This document shows positions 6,570 through 15,100 of a stretch of DNA of 28,014 nucleotides, piece by piece. Numbering within the stretch: position 1 is the first letter of the stretch; each line of letters begins with the position of its first letter. The position numbers and the translations under genes were made by a program. The notes under the pieces were generated by a model. The model was not told the origin of the DNA, did no database searches, and worked only from the letters and a program-made list of their open reading frames with translations. Source of the stretch: JBBQKF01 sp038326615 (GTDB lineage: Bacteria > Bacillota > Clostridia > Saccharofermentanales > UBA5734); assembly GCA_038326615.1 (NCBI GenBank), contig JBBQKF010000035.1, positions 1 to 28,014 of the forward strand, given 5' to 3'.

Positions 6570-8678
6570 ATGGCATATAAATACCTTGATAATATGGAAC
6601 TCGAGAGTGCTCTCGAACTTTATTTAAACAAAGTTGTATCTGCACACACACTTGCAACCGAAGAAATAGCTGTAACAGAAGCATTTGGAAGAATTACATC
6701 GCAAGCAATTTTTGCAAAGATATCATCTCCTCATTATAACGCAAGTGCAATGGATGGAATTGCTTTGAGAGCATCAGTAACTTTTGGAGCATCTGATACA
6801 ACCCCTGTTATACTTGAAGAAGGCATTGACTATATTTGTGTGGATACAGGAGATCCAATTCCAGATGAATATGACGCTGTTGTGATGATTGAAGATGTTA
6901 TTAACATTGACTCTTTTGATGAATTTGTGAATAACACACCACAACTAACCGATATTAACCTTATAAAATTCAATTCAGAGTTATCTGATATTAAATCTAC
7001 AAACTTTAGATCAGACTTAACTGCCACTAATCCTATAAACTTTAGATCAGAACTAACCGACAATAAATCTGCGGACAGTATTTCTTCAAAAAAAATAAAA
7101 CTCATTAGTGCAATTTCGCCATGGCAGAACATAAGACAAATCGGTGAAGATTTGTGCGAAAATGATATGATTATACCTTCAAACACCATAATAGAAGCGG
7201 CATCAATTGGTGCAATTATGGCTGGGGGAATAATGAAAGTGAAAACATGGGTCAAACCGATAGTTGGGATTATTCCGACAGGCGATGAAATTGTAATGCC
7301 TAAAGAAAAACCCGAGAAGGGCGAGATAATAGAATTCAACTCTTCGATTTTTTCTGCAATTCTAAGTCGTATTGGGGCTCTAGTTAAGGTCTATCCTATA
7401 GTGCCCGACAAGAAAGATGAGATTCGAAACACAGTATTTGCTGCATCGCAGGAGTGTGACCTTGTGATTTTGAACGCTGGATCATCTGCTGGAAGAGAAG
7501 ACTACTCGGCAGAGGTTTTATCAGAACTTGGTGAAGTATTTGTACATGGGATTGCGATTAAACCGGGAAAGCCAACAATTCTTGCAATAGTCAATTCGCG
7601 CCCTATCATCGGAGTTCCCGGATATCCAGTTTCTGGCATCATAGTAATGGAAAAAATAGTCAAAAACATACTTTATAAAACAATGAACATAAAAAATCAA
7701 GATACACTCAAGGTTAAGGCGATTTTGACAAGAAATATTGTTTCATCATTGAAATACAAGGAGTTCGTGCGAGTTAAACTCGGGTTTGTTGGTGATAGAA
7801 TTGTTGCAACCCCATTAAACCGAGGTGCTGCTGTTGTTACTTCATTTGTCAAAGCGGATGGAATCATGGAAATTCCAATCAATTCAGAAGGGTTTATCGC
7901 AGGGCAAGAAGTCTTAGTTGATGTTTTAAAATCAGAGACTGCAATTAGAAATACGTTGGTTGCAATTGGAAGTCATGATCCACTTATGGATGTGATTGCA
8001 GACATTTTACGACAAAAAGCCTCAAATTACGACCTTTCCTCATCACATGTTGGAAGCATGGGAGGTATTACGGCGATTAAAAGGAAAGAGGCACATATAG
8101 CCGGAATTCATCTTCTCGATGAGAAAACCGGGAATTATAATTTTTCATACATAGAAAAATATCTCGGAAAAGACAATACTGCTTTGATAAAAGGAGTTCG
8201 TCGCATACAAGGATTGATAGTTGCTGCCGGTAATCCCAAATCAATTTTATCCGTTAATAATCTTTTGCGGGAAGAAAGAGAAGGCAAAACCTCATTTGAG
8301 ATGCGATATGTTAACCGACAAAAGGGGTCAGGAACAAGGATACTTCTCGACTATCTGCTTTCGTCGCAAAACATTGACGGAGAAAGCATTTATGGATACA
8401 ACCGAGAGGAATTTACGCATATGAATGTGGCGGCAATAATAGAATCAGGGAATGCTGACGCAGGTCTTGGGATTTATTCTGCAGCAAAAGCCTTTGGTCT
8501 TGATTTTGTTCCGATTTGTGAAGAAAATTATGATTTTATAGCACCAGTTGAATACCTTGAATTTCCTGCCTTTAAAGAATTTATGGAAATAATTAAGAGT
8601 GATAAATTCAAAGAAAGTATTACTGCTTTAGGAGGATATGTTATTGACGATAAAATCGGTGAAATAACAATCGTTTAG
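6570..8678 (+). CDS. MoeA fused to a periplasmic-binding-protein-like domain
   Basis: Residues ~1-455 are a second MoeA with SAMDGIAL, PTGDEIV, NAGSSAGREDYS, VHGIAIKPGKPT and GVPGYPVSG. Residues ~460-702 begin RNTLVAIGSHDPLMD and contain GGITAIKRKEAHIAGIHLLD and GSGTRILLDYLL, the PBP-like domain (PF12727) found fused to MoeA in many anaerobes. The role of that domain is thought to be recognition of an oxyanion or cofactor. An insertion at residues ~110-180, before the conserved NIRQIGEDL stretch, contains three 12-residue repeats. The gene has no standard ribosome binding site next to ATG 6570; AAAGGGG lies 33 bases upstream, with a hairpin between. Two MoeA paralogues in one locus fit the idea of separate insertion of tungsten and molybdenum, but the sequence does not say which does which. 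Confidence 0.92.
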   Translation: MAYKYLDNMELESALELYLNKVVSAHTLATEEIAVTEAFGRITSQAIFAKISSPHYNASAMDGIALRASVTFGASDTTPVILEEGIDYICVDTGDPIPDEYDAVVMIEDVINIDSFDEFVNNTPQLTDINLIKFNSELSDIKSTNFRSDLTATNPINFRSELTDNKSADSISSKKIKLISAISPWQNIRQIGEDLCENDMIIPSNTIIEAASIGAIMAGGIMKVKTWVKPIVGIIPTGDEIVMPKEKPEKGEIIEFNSSIFSAILSRIGALVKVYPIVPDKKDEIRNTVFAASQECDLVILNAGSSAGREDYSAEVLSELGEVFVHGIAIKPGKPTILAIVNSRPIIGVPGYPVSGIIVMEKIVKNILYKTMNIKNQDTLKVKAILTRNIVSSLKYKEFVRVKLGFVGDRIVATPLNRGAAVVTSFVKADGIMEIPINSEGFIAGQEVLVDVLKSETAIRNTLVAIGSHDPLMDVIADILRQKASNYDLSSSHVGSMGGITAIKRKEAHIAGIHLLDEKTGNYNFSYIEKYLGKDNTALIKGVRRIQGLIVAAGNPKSILSVNNLLREEREGKTSFEMRYVNRQKGSGTRILLDYLLSSQNIDGESIYGYNREEFTHMNVAAIIESGNADAGLGIYSAAKAFGLDFVPICEENYDFIAPVEYLEFPAFKEFMEIIKSDKFKESITALGGYVIDDKIGEITIV
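6963..7070 (+). repeat. In-frame 36-bp tandem repeat, 3 units, inside the MoeA domain of the fusion
   Basis: The units are at 6963-6998, 6999-7034 and 7035-7070. They encode IKFNSELSDIKS, TNFRSDLTATNP and INFRSELTDNKS. The 12 residues before them (ending QLTDINL) look like a degenerate fourth copy. The repeat lies in a polar insertion between conserved MoeA blocks. Confidence 0.9.
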
Positions 8679-8917
8679 TTACTGGTTAATAATACAAAAA
8701 GAGTTTAGAATATTATTATTATCGATAAGAACATGGAACATTTGATTATTTGTTAAGAGTATAAAATATATTATTATCATAGAAATGCGGATATAATATA
8801 GATATAAATAATAAAATCTATAAATAAATGGATATTTAAGAAATATAGCAGCTGGCAAAAATATTATTAAAAACAATTAGAAACAAACATTAAAAAAAAT
8901 AGGAGAAACCAAATAAA

Positions 8918-9868
8918 ATGATTGATCATCTTGGCAGAAAAATTGAATATCTTCGAATCTCTGTCACCCAGAAATGCAACATGAATTGCATTTATTGCAA
9001 TCCAGACAAGGAGTGCGAAAGCTCTTGTGATAGCCTGTCTGTTGAGGATTTCAAAAACATTGTTAAATCGATGGCAAAATTTGGTATCAAAAAAGTCAGA
9101 CTTACCGGAGGTGAGCCATTATTAAGAAACGACCTTTGCGGCATTATAAAAGCACTTTCAGAAATTGAAGGAATCGAAGATATTTCAGCAACAACAAATG
9201 GATTGCGTCTCAAAGAACTAGCAATTCCACTTAAACAGGCAGGGCTTAACCGCATTAATATCAGTCTAGATTCGCTTGATGAAGAGAAGTTTGGGTTTAT
9301 TACTGGTGGCGGAAAGCTAAAAGAGGTTCTTGATGGGATTAAAGCGGTTGTCGAAGCTGGACTTTCGCCAATCAAAATCAATGTTGTTTTAATAAAAGGG
9401 GTTAATGACGAAGAAATAGATACTTTCATTAATCTAGCTAAAGATAATCCAATTGAAGTGCGATTCATAGAGCTCATGCCGATTGGCGATTTTGGAAAAA
9501 ATAATAAAGAAAAAATAATCTATAATTCTGAAATTTTAAAAATGTACCCTAAACTAAATCCTGTTGAATCGATGTCATTTGGACCAGCAATGATGTACAC
9601 ATCCGTGGGATTTAAGGGATTAATCGGGTTTATTAGTCCAATGAGTCATCAATTCTGTCACCTATGTAACCGCATTCGCCTGACTTGCGATGGCAAGATT
9701 AAGCCTTGTTTAGGCGAAAACGGGGAAATTGATATATTGACTATCCTTCGAAACAATCCCGAACGTCTTGACGAAGTTGTAGAGGCGGCTGTTTTTAATA
9801 AACCTAAAGGACATCATTTTAATGAAGAATATAAATCGCTTAGAAGCATGAATAAAATTGGCGGCTAA
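8918..9868 (+). CDS. moaA: GTP 3',8-cyclase MoaA
   Basis: MoaA is the radical-SAM enzyme for the first step of pterin cofactor synthesis, turning GTP into 3',8-cyclo-GTP. The N-terminal SAM cluster cysteines are C20, C24 and C27 (CNMNCIYC), followed by RLTGGEPLLR. The second cluster that binds GTP is C247, C250 and C264, with the expected CxxC-x13-C spacing. The protein ends in Gly-Gly, the conserved tail that reaches into the active site. The 316-residue length is usual for the family. ATG 8918 has AGGAGA upstream. moaC starts 17 bases after the stop, so the two form an operon. The 239 bases upstream are very AT-rich, and I saw no second Moco-type riboswitch there. Confidence 0.96.
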   Translation: MIDHLGRKIEYLRISVTQKCNMNCIYCNPDKECESSCDSLSVEDFKNIVKSMAKFGIKKVRLTGGEPLLRNDLCGIIKALSEIEGIEDISATTNGLRLKELAIPLKQAGLNRINISLDSLDEEKFGFITGGGKLKEVLDGIKAVVEAGLSPIKINVVLIKGVNDEEIDTFINLAKDNPIEVRFIELMPIGDFGKNNKEKIIYNSEILKMYPKLNPVESMSFGPAMMYTSVGFKGLIGFISPMSHQFCHLCNRIRLTCDGKIKPCLGENGEIDILTILRNNPERLDEVVEAAVFNKPKGHHFNEEYKSLRSMNKIGG

Positions 9869-9885
9869 AGCAGGAGGATATGCAA

Positions 9886-10350
9886 ATGGAACTGTCTCAT
9901 ATCAATAAAAAAGGTGAAGCAATAATGGTCGATGTGTCTGACAAAAATATAACTGTCAGGGAAGCTATTGCACGTGGGAAAATATTTATGGATCCTAAAA
10001 CTGTTGAATTGATTTCTGATGGGGAAATGCCAAAAGGTGATGTTCTTGCTGTAGCACGAGTTGCAGGAATAATGGCTTCAAAACACACACAGGAATTAAT
10101 TCCGATGTGCCATTCAATCCCACTTGATTCAGCAAAAGTTGAATTTGAAATTCTTGACGAAAACATAGGAATTGAAATAACAGCAACTGTCCGGTGTACA
10201 TGGAAAACTGGTGTGGAGATGGAAGCGCTTACAGCTGTATCAATTACCGCTCTGACGATTTATGATATGTGCAAAGCAGTTGATAAAAAAATGTCAATCG
10301 GTGAAATTAGCCTTATCAAAAAAACCGGAGGCAAAACGATTTTATCATGA
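9886..10350 (+). CDS. moaC: Cyclic pyranopterin monophosphate synthase MoaC
   Basis: MoaC turns 3',8-cyclo-GTP from MoaA into cyclic pyranopterin monophosphate. The sequence begins LSHINKKGEAIMVDVSDK and has IPMCHSIPL, GVEMEALTAVS and IYDMCKAVDK, all intact core motifs; length (154 residues) is normal. I chose ATG 9886 because AGGAGG (9872-9877) is 8 bases before it; an in-frame ATG at 9880 is only 2 bases from that site. It follows moaA closely. The next step, molybdopterin synthase (MoaD/MoaE), is not encoded in the window. Confidence 0.96.
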   Translation: MELSHINKKGEAIMVDVSDKNITVREAIARGKIFMDPKTVELISDGEMPKGDVLAVARVAGIMASKHTQELIPMCHSIPLDSAKVEFEILDENIGIEITATVRCTWKTGVEMEALTAVSITALTIYDMCKAVDKKMSIGEISLIKKTGGKTILS

Positions 10351-10481
10351 CTCTTTGCCCTATAATGAACACAAGAAAGTTTTGTGCGGATGAAATTGTA
10401 AAATTTGCAAAAAACGAAAAAGAAATGACGAAAAATTTCTTGGAACACAAAACATATTTACACAACTTGATAAGACCCTGA
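10347..10481 (+). CDS. Possible small ORF overlapping the moaC stop
   Basis: This 44-residue frame begins MTLCPIMNTRKFC and is rich in Lys, Asn and Glu. Its ATG overlaps the moaC stop as ATGA, the arrangement of translational coupling, and it lies in the gap before the MOSC gene. GGAGG is 15 bases upstream, too far for a good ribosome binding site, and a frame of this size is easily due to chance in AT-rich DNA. I recognise no family. It could be a real small protein, a relic of a lost gene, or nothing. Confidence 0.25.
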   Translation: MTLCPIMNTRKFCADEIVKFAKNEKEMTKNFLEHKTYLHNLIRP

Positions 10482-10521
10482 CATCAGAAAAGAACATTTC
10501 AGTGAAAAAGGAGAATGCGAA

Positions 10522-10956
10522 ATGGCAAAGGTAACAGCAATAAATATTAGTGAAAAAAAAGGTGTTCCCAAAAAAACTATTGATGAAGGCGAATTTATTA
10601 TAGATTTTGGGCTTAAGGGAGACGCTCATGGAGGAAACTGGCACAGACAAGTGAGTTTTCTTGGGCAAGAAAGCATCGATAAGATGACAAATCGTGGAGT
10701 TAAAGGGCTTTGCACGGGCAAATTTGCAGAAAATATAACAACAGAAGGCATCGAACTTTATTCTCTTCCAATTGGCGCTAAATTGAAAGTAAATGATGTT
10801 GTCTTCGAAGTAACTCAGATAGGCAAGGAGTGTCACCAGAAATGTGCAATTTATAAGCAGATTGGCGATTGTATAATGCCAAAAGAAGGAATTTTCGCGA
10901 AAGTTCTTTCCGGCGGGATTATTCGTGCAGGCGATGAAATTGAAATAGTTATTTAA
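10522..10956 (+). CDS. Stand-alone MOSC-domain protein
   Basis: The 144-residue protein is a single MOSC domain: GLKGDAHGGNWHRQVSFLG near residues 30-48, GLCTGKFAENITTEGI, and the conserved cysteine block IGKECHQKCAIY near residues 100-111. MOSC domains occur in Moco sulfurase C-termini and in mARC/YiiM proteins, and are thought to bind or transfer the pterin cofactor or its sulfur. Stand-alone MOSC genes next to moaC are common in Clostridia. AAGGAGA stands before ATG 10522. It is the last gene of the cofactor locus; function beyond cofactor handling cannot be told from sequence. Confidence 0.88.
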   Translation: MAKVTAINISEKKGVPKKTIDEGEFIIDFGLKGDAHGGNWHRQVSFLGQESIDKMTNRGVKGLCTGKFAENITTEGIELYSLPIGAKLKVNDVVFEVTQIGKECHQKCAIYKQIGDCIMPKEGIFAKVLSGGIIRAGDEIEIVI

Positions 10957-11028
10957 AAAAATAATTGATATAGTCATCAGCGGTATAGAGTTGTGTAGGA
11001 CAATTAGTAGCTAACACAAACATAAAAA

Positions 11029-11113
11029 TGGCTATAATTATTTTAAAATAGCCAAAATAATAATTTTAAAATAGCTAAAATAACTTGACAATATAGCCAA
11101 ACATGTTCATAAT
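11029..11113 (+). promoter_or_regulatory. Promoter with ATAGCCA operator array for the Phd-Uma2 fusion gene
   Basis: TTGACA (11085-11090) and CATAAT (11108-11113), 17 bases apart, form a strong promoter whose transcript would start near 11120. ATAGCYA boxes lie at 11048-11054, 11071-11077 and 11093-11099 (between -35 and -10), spaced 23 and 22 bases, about two helical turns. An inverted TGGCTAT is at 11029-11035. Boxes 1 and 2 sit in a 20-bp direct repeat (11041-11060 and 11064-11083) that differs at one base. This looks like an operator for several dimers, most simply of the Phd-like domain of the product itself. Confidence 0.7.
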
Positions 11114-11133
11114 GTATGCAAGAGGAGATAAAT

Positions 11134-11886
11134 ATGATTACGAATGCAACCGATATGAAGAATAATTTTGGTCAATATTTGAAACAAGTGATGGAAGATG
11201 ACACAGAGGTTATTGTAACTAAGAATAACCAGAAAGTAGCACGTCTTGTCCCATATATAACTAGTCTTGAGAAATATTTTACATTGAAAGACAATACCGC
11301 AGAATACAGATATGACAAACAAACCGTTACTTATGAAGAGTTTCTGGAGATTAGCGAGAAGAGCGAAAGCCGGATGGAATATTTGAACGGCGAAATATGG
11401 ATTATGTCTTCGCCCAATGTGGATCATCAGGAAATCCTTGGGAATTTACATGTACTTTTTAAACAATACTTTAAAGGCAAGAAATGCAAACCTTTCCTAG
11501 CACCTTTTGATGTTCATTTAAAGAAAATAGATATTGATGTTCCCGATGTTTTGCAACCAGATTTGCTTGTTGCATGTGATTGGGAAGACCATATTAATGA
11601 AATGAATAAATATACTGGGACGCCTTCATTAGTTCTTGAGATTTTATCTAAGAGCACTAGAAGTCGCGATATGGTGTACAAGCTTAATACTTATATGTCA
11701 GCAGGTGTCAAAGAATACTGGGTTGTTGATCCAAAGAGCAAGAGTATTATTATATATGAATTCGAGAATTACGCGATTGACCAATTCGCCCATTATAAAA
11801 TTGGTGAGATCGCTAAATCGTTTACTTACGAGGATTTAGAAGCGGAAGTGTCTGAATATATAACAGGAGTTTTTATTAGTGATTAG
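11134..11886 (+). CDS. Fusion of a Phd/YefM-like antitoxin domain and a Uma2-family nuclease domain
   Basis: Residues 1-~45 (ITNATDMKNNFGQYLKQV, then VIVTKNNQKVARLVPY) match the DNA-binding domain of Phd/YefM antitoxins. Residues ~65-250 match the Uma2 (DUF820) PD-(D/E)XK-like fold, starting TYEEFLEISE and MEYLNGEIW, with QPDLLV, LVLEILSKST and GVKEYWVVDP. Likely active-site residues D143, E169 and K183 are all present, so the nuclease domain looks intact. A toxin-like and an antitoxin-like domain are thus one chain. I chose ATG 11134 because AGAGGAG lies 6 bases before it; an earlier ATG at 11116 would precede the ribosome binding site and lie upstream of the predicted transcript start. The operator array fits autoregulation. 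Substrate and role are unknown; Uma2 proteins are often expanded in genomes and poorly characterised. Confidence 0.85.
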   Translation: MITNATDMKNNFGQYLKQVMEDDTEVIVTKNNQKVARLVPYITSLEKYFTLKDNTAEYRYDKQTVTYEEFLEISEKSESRMEYLNGEIWIMSSPNVDHQEILGNLHVLFKQYFKGKKCKPFLAPFDVHLKKIDIDVPDVLQPDLLVACDWEDHINEMNKYTGTPSLVLEILSKSTRSRDMVYKLNTYMSAGVKEYWVVDPKSKSIIIYEFENYAIDQFAHYKIGEIAKSFTYEDLEAEVSEYITGVFISD

Positions 11887-11901
11887 ATTACCAATAAAAG
11901 C

Positions 11902-11957
11902 AAAAAGAGAAAAAGAGAAAAAGAGAAAAAGAGAAAAAGAGAAAAAGAGAAAAAGAG
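11902..11957. repeat. Seven perfect AAAAAGAG octamers
   Basis: Starting 15 bases after the Uma2-fusion stop, 56 bases are exactly seven copies of AAAAAGAG. The rest of the 306-base gap before the next gene (11958-12192) is AT-rich and holds no supported gene. Confidence 0.97.
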
Positions 11958-12122
11958 CTATCACGTTAATTTATTAAAAGGTTAAATCATATTTCGAATT
12001 CCAAAATTAATCGAATAAACATTCTATACAATAAAAAATGGATGCTATTTATGTAGTTTTTGTAATGTTTTTAAATTTAGTTACACTGGGAAAAAGCGAT
12101 TGTTTTAAAAAAATTCATAAAA

Positions 12123-12166
12123 TGGAACAAAACGTCGTTCCACTTCGTTTAATTGATATGTATAAA
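12123..12166 (+). promoter_or_regulatory. Inverted repeat and weak promoter before the alpha-2-macroglobulin-like gene
   Basis: TGGAAC (12123-12128) and GTTCCA (12137-12142) form a perfect 6-bp dyad. TATAAA (12161-12166) is a possible -10 box, placing the right arm over the -35 position (TTCCAC, a poor match). This could be an operator or an activator-dependent promoter. Confidence 0.3.
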
Positions 12167-12192
12167 ATTCGTAATAATGGAGGATGACTTTT

Positions 12193-15100
12193 ATGAAAAA
12201 GAAAATTCTTAGTGTTGTGTTAGCAATTGCAATACTTGCAAGTGTGGGAATTATCATTGAGCGAACCGGCAAAGGTGGAGCTAATGTTTTAGCCGGGGAA
12301 TATAGAAGTGGTTTCTTATTAGTTCCTAATGATTTTGATTCATTAGGGGTTTTGTCTGAAAGTTCTTTTACACTAAAATCTCAGACCGATTATAGTCTTA
12401 CAGAAATTGTTGCAAATTTCAGCATAGATAATATGGGAAAACCACAGATAATTCTTAATGAGAAAAATACATTTACAATTATACCTAACTCACCATTGGA
12501 AAAGAACAAGCTTTATACCTTCCGAATGAAAACATCAGATACAGCAAGTATGGATATTACTTGGACATTCCAAAGCAGCGCACAATTTCTAATTGCAGGA
12601 ACCCTACCGGCAAACAAAACCTCTAATGTTCCAATAGATACAGGCATTGAGATTTATTTTTCACATAGTGATTATCAGGATATTGACAACTACTTTGAAA
12701 TTATACCATCTGCAAAAGGGCGATTTGAAAGACACAAAAACACATATGTTTTTGTTCCGGACAAACAGTTATCTTTTGGCACCCTTTATACAATTAAAAT
12801 AAAAAAGGGCGTTAAAACAAGCGATGGCAAAACGTCACTTTCTAATGACTTTATTTTCAGCTTTGAAACAGCTGTTGATGCAAATGAACAACAGGATAAT
12901 TACGATAAGGGATATATATTTTTCAATAAAATTCTTAATGAATACAATACATCAGAAAAGCCATACCTACCAATAAACTATTATTTCAATAGCAACTATG
13001 TAAATAAAAATGCTAATGAATCAGAGTTCGTAGCTAATTATACGATTAAAGCAAATGTTTATTCATATAATAATGTCGATGGTTTTCTTGCAGCACTCGA
13101 CAAGAAAGGACAAGTTCCGACATGGGCTTATTATAGCTACCTCACAAATAATTATATAGAAACCAAGGGACTTGTGAAAGTTATGTCATTTGACAACAAT
13201 CTTAGCCCAAATCCATCAACACCAGAAGACAGGTATCTCAAAATACCCGACAATCTTGTAGCTGGATACTATATAGTTGATTGCACATGGGGTGAAATGC
13301 GATTTCAGACATTTATCGAAGTAACGGATATTGGGTTTTATATGACTTCAGATGATTCGTCAATACTTATATGGCTAAATGATCTTAAAACTAAAAAGCC
13401 GATTTCAAATGCCACAATAACACTAAAAGGAAGTAATTTAACAGGATGGAAAACTGATGAAAATGGGGTAGCCAAATTTGATTATGATGATTCAAAGGTG
13501 CCTGTTGTCCTAAACGATTCAGGAGAAAGATATTTCAAAATTGAATCAATTGATGGTAAATCGGCTGTCTTGAGGAAATATATTAACGACACATCGTACT
13601 ACAACAATTATATGCTTGCTGATATGTATATGCCGTATTACACTCAAAATAATAACTATTGGAGATATACACAACTTGACAGATCTCTTTATAAGCCAAA
13701 TGATACGGTTAACTTTTGGGGTCTTATTAAAAATCGATATGCTTCAGAAAATATTGTAGAAGCATCAGCCGAAATCGTTAAATCGGGTTATTACCCTTCG
13801 TATAGCATGAAGAATTGGTCATTTTTCCCGTCGTTCACTAATGATCCTGTTGCCATGACAGAACTAAAACTTACAGATGGAACATTTAATGGCAATATCG
13901 AAATTCCTTATGTTGAACCAGGAAATTACTCTCTCCGAATTAAAGTTGGTGAAAAAGTAATATCCGAAACTTATATGACAGTCGAAAATTATACCAAACC
14001 TGCATACAAGATGGAAATTGAGGCGAATAAGAAAGCTGTATTCTGGTATGAGCCAGTAGAATTTACATTGAAAACATCATTTTTTGAAGGAACAAAAGTC
14101 CCAGGATTAGATGTTAATTATAATATAACTTCTGGTTATGGTAATCAAATCACATCCGGGACTACGAAAACTGACAAAGACGGGCAATATAAGACAACAA
14201 TTACACCGGGGGTTCAAAACGATAACATTCAAGGTGAAACACAGGCGAATTTCTTTGGCAGTGCAGCTCTTCCCGAAACTGGACAGATTCAAGCTAATAG
14301 TTCTTTGCGGGTATTTACAAATGATATAAATGTTGCTATAGATGCAATAATTAAAGGAAGTGACAAAACTCAAAATCGTACTGCAAGAATTGAAATTAAA
14401 GCAAATAAGATTGTTCTTGATAAGATAAATGCAGGGACAAATGAAGATTATGCCGATTATTTGGGTGCACCTCAACCTAATGCAAAATTTAGTGGCTCGA
14501 TTATCAAAAACAGATGGATTAAATATAAAAATAGAACATACTACGATTATATAAATAAGAAAACATCAATAAGGTATGATTATAAACTTACAAAGGAAAC
14601 TGTGTCATCAATTGAGATTGTAACTGATAACAAGGGCTTTACATATTTTGAATTCGGTGTGCCTGATATAACAGATGGTTATTACACATATGAATTGAAT
14701 TGTAAAGATAACAAAGACAGGTCAATGAAATTTCAAGGATACATTGGAGAGCAGTGGTATTTTTACAATCAGACCCCTGGAGATGATTACTATTATCTTG
14801 AAGGAGCAAAGGAAAATTACAAAGAAGGCAGCGATGTCACTTTGAATTTCAAAAAAGGTTTATCAACACTTCCACAAGCTTCCTATTTGTATATAAAATC
14901 ACAAAATAAAATGGCCGAATTTACTATTTCTGACAAGCCAACGATTGCTTTCAAAATAGCAGAGTCTGATATTCCAAATGTATTTGTGCGTGGAGTTTAT
15001 TTCAATGGCACAACTTATGTTGAAACAAGCGATGTAAATATTGTTTATGATTTTAAAGAAAAGGAACTATTGATTAAAGCAACTACTGATAAAGAATCAT

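Noticed and set aside
8679..8917. Second Moco-type riboswitch before moaA
   Set aside because: The leader is AT-rich and has neither the GGAAACGGGTA block nor a hairpin over the ribosome binding site.
8992..9477. Reverse-strand 161-residue frame inside moaA
   Set aside because: moaA is fully supported by motifs on the plus strand; the reverse frame has no ribosome binding site or recognisable motif.
11902..11957. CRISPR-like array
   Set aside because: Units are contiguous octamers with no spacers.
14743..14760. GEQ in IGEQWYF as the thioester motif of the A2M-like protein
   Set aside because: It lies in the beta-domain region well before the A2M block, has no cysteine, and is not in the thioester-domain context.
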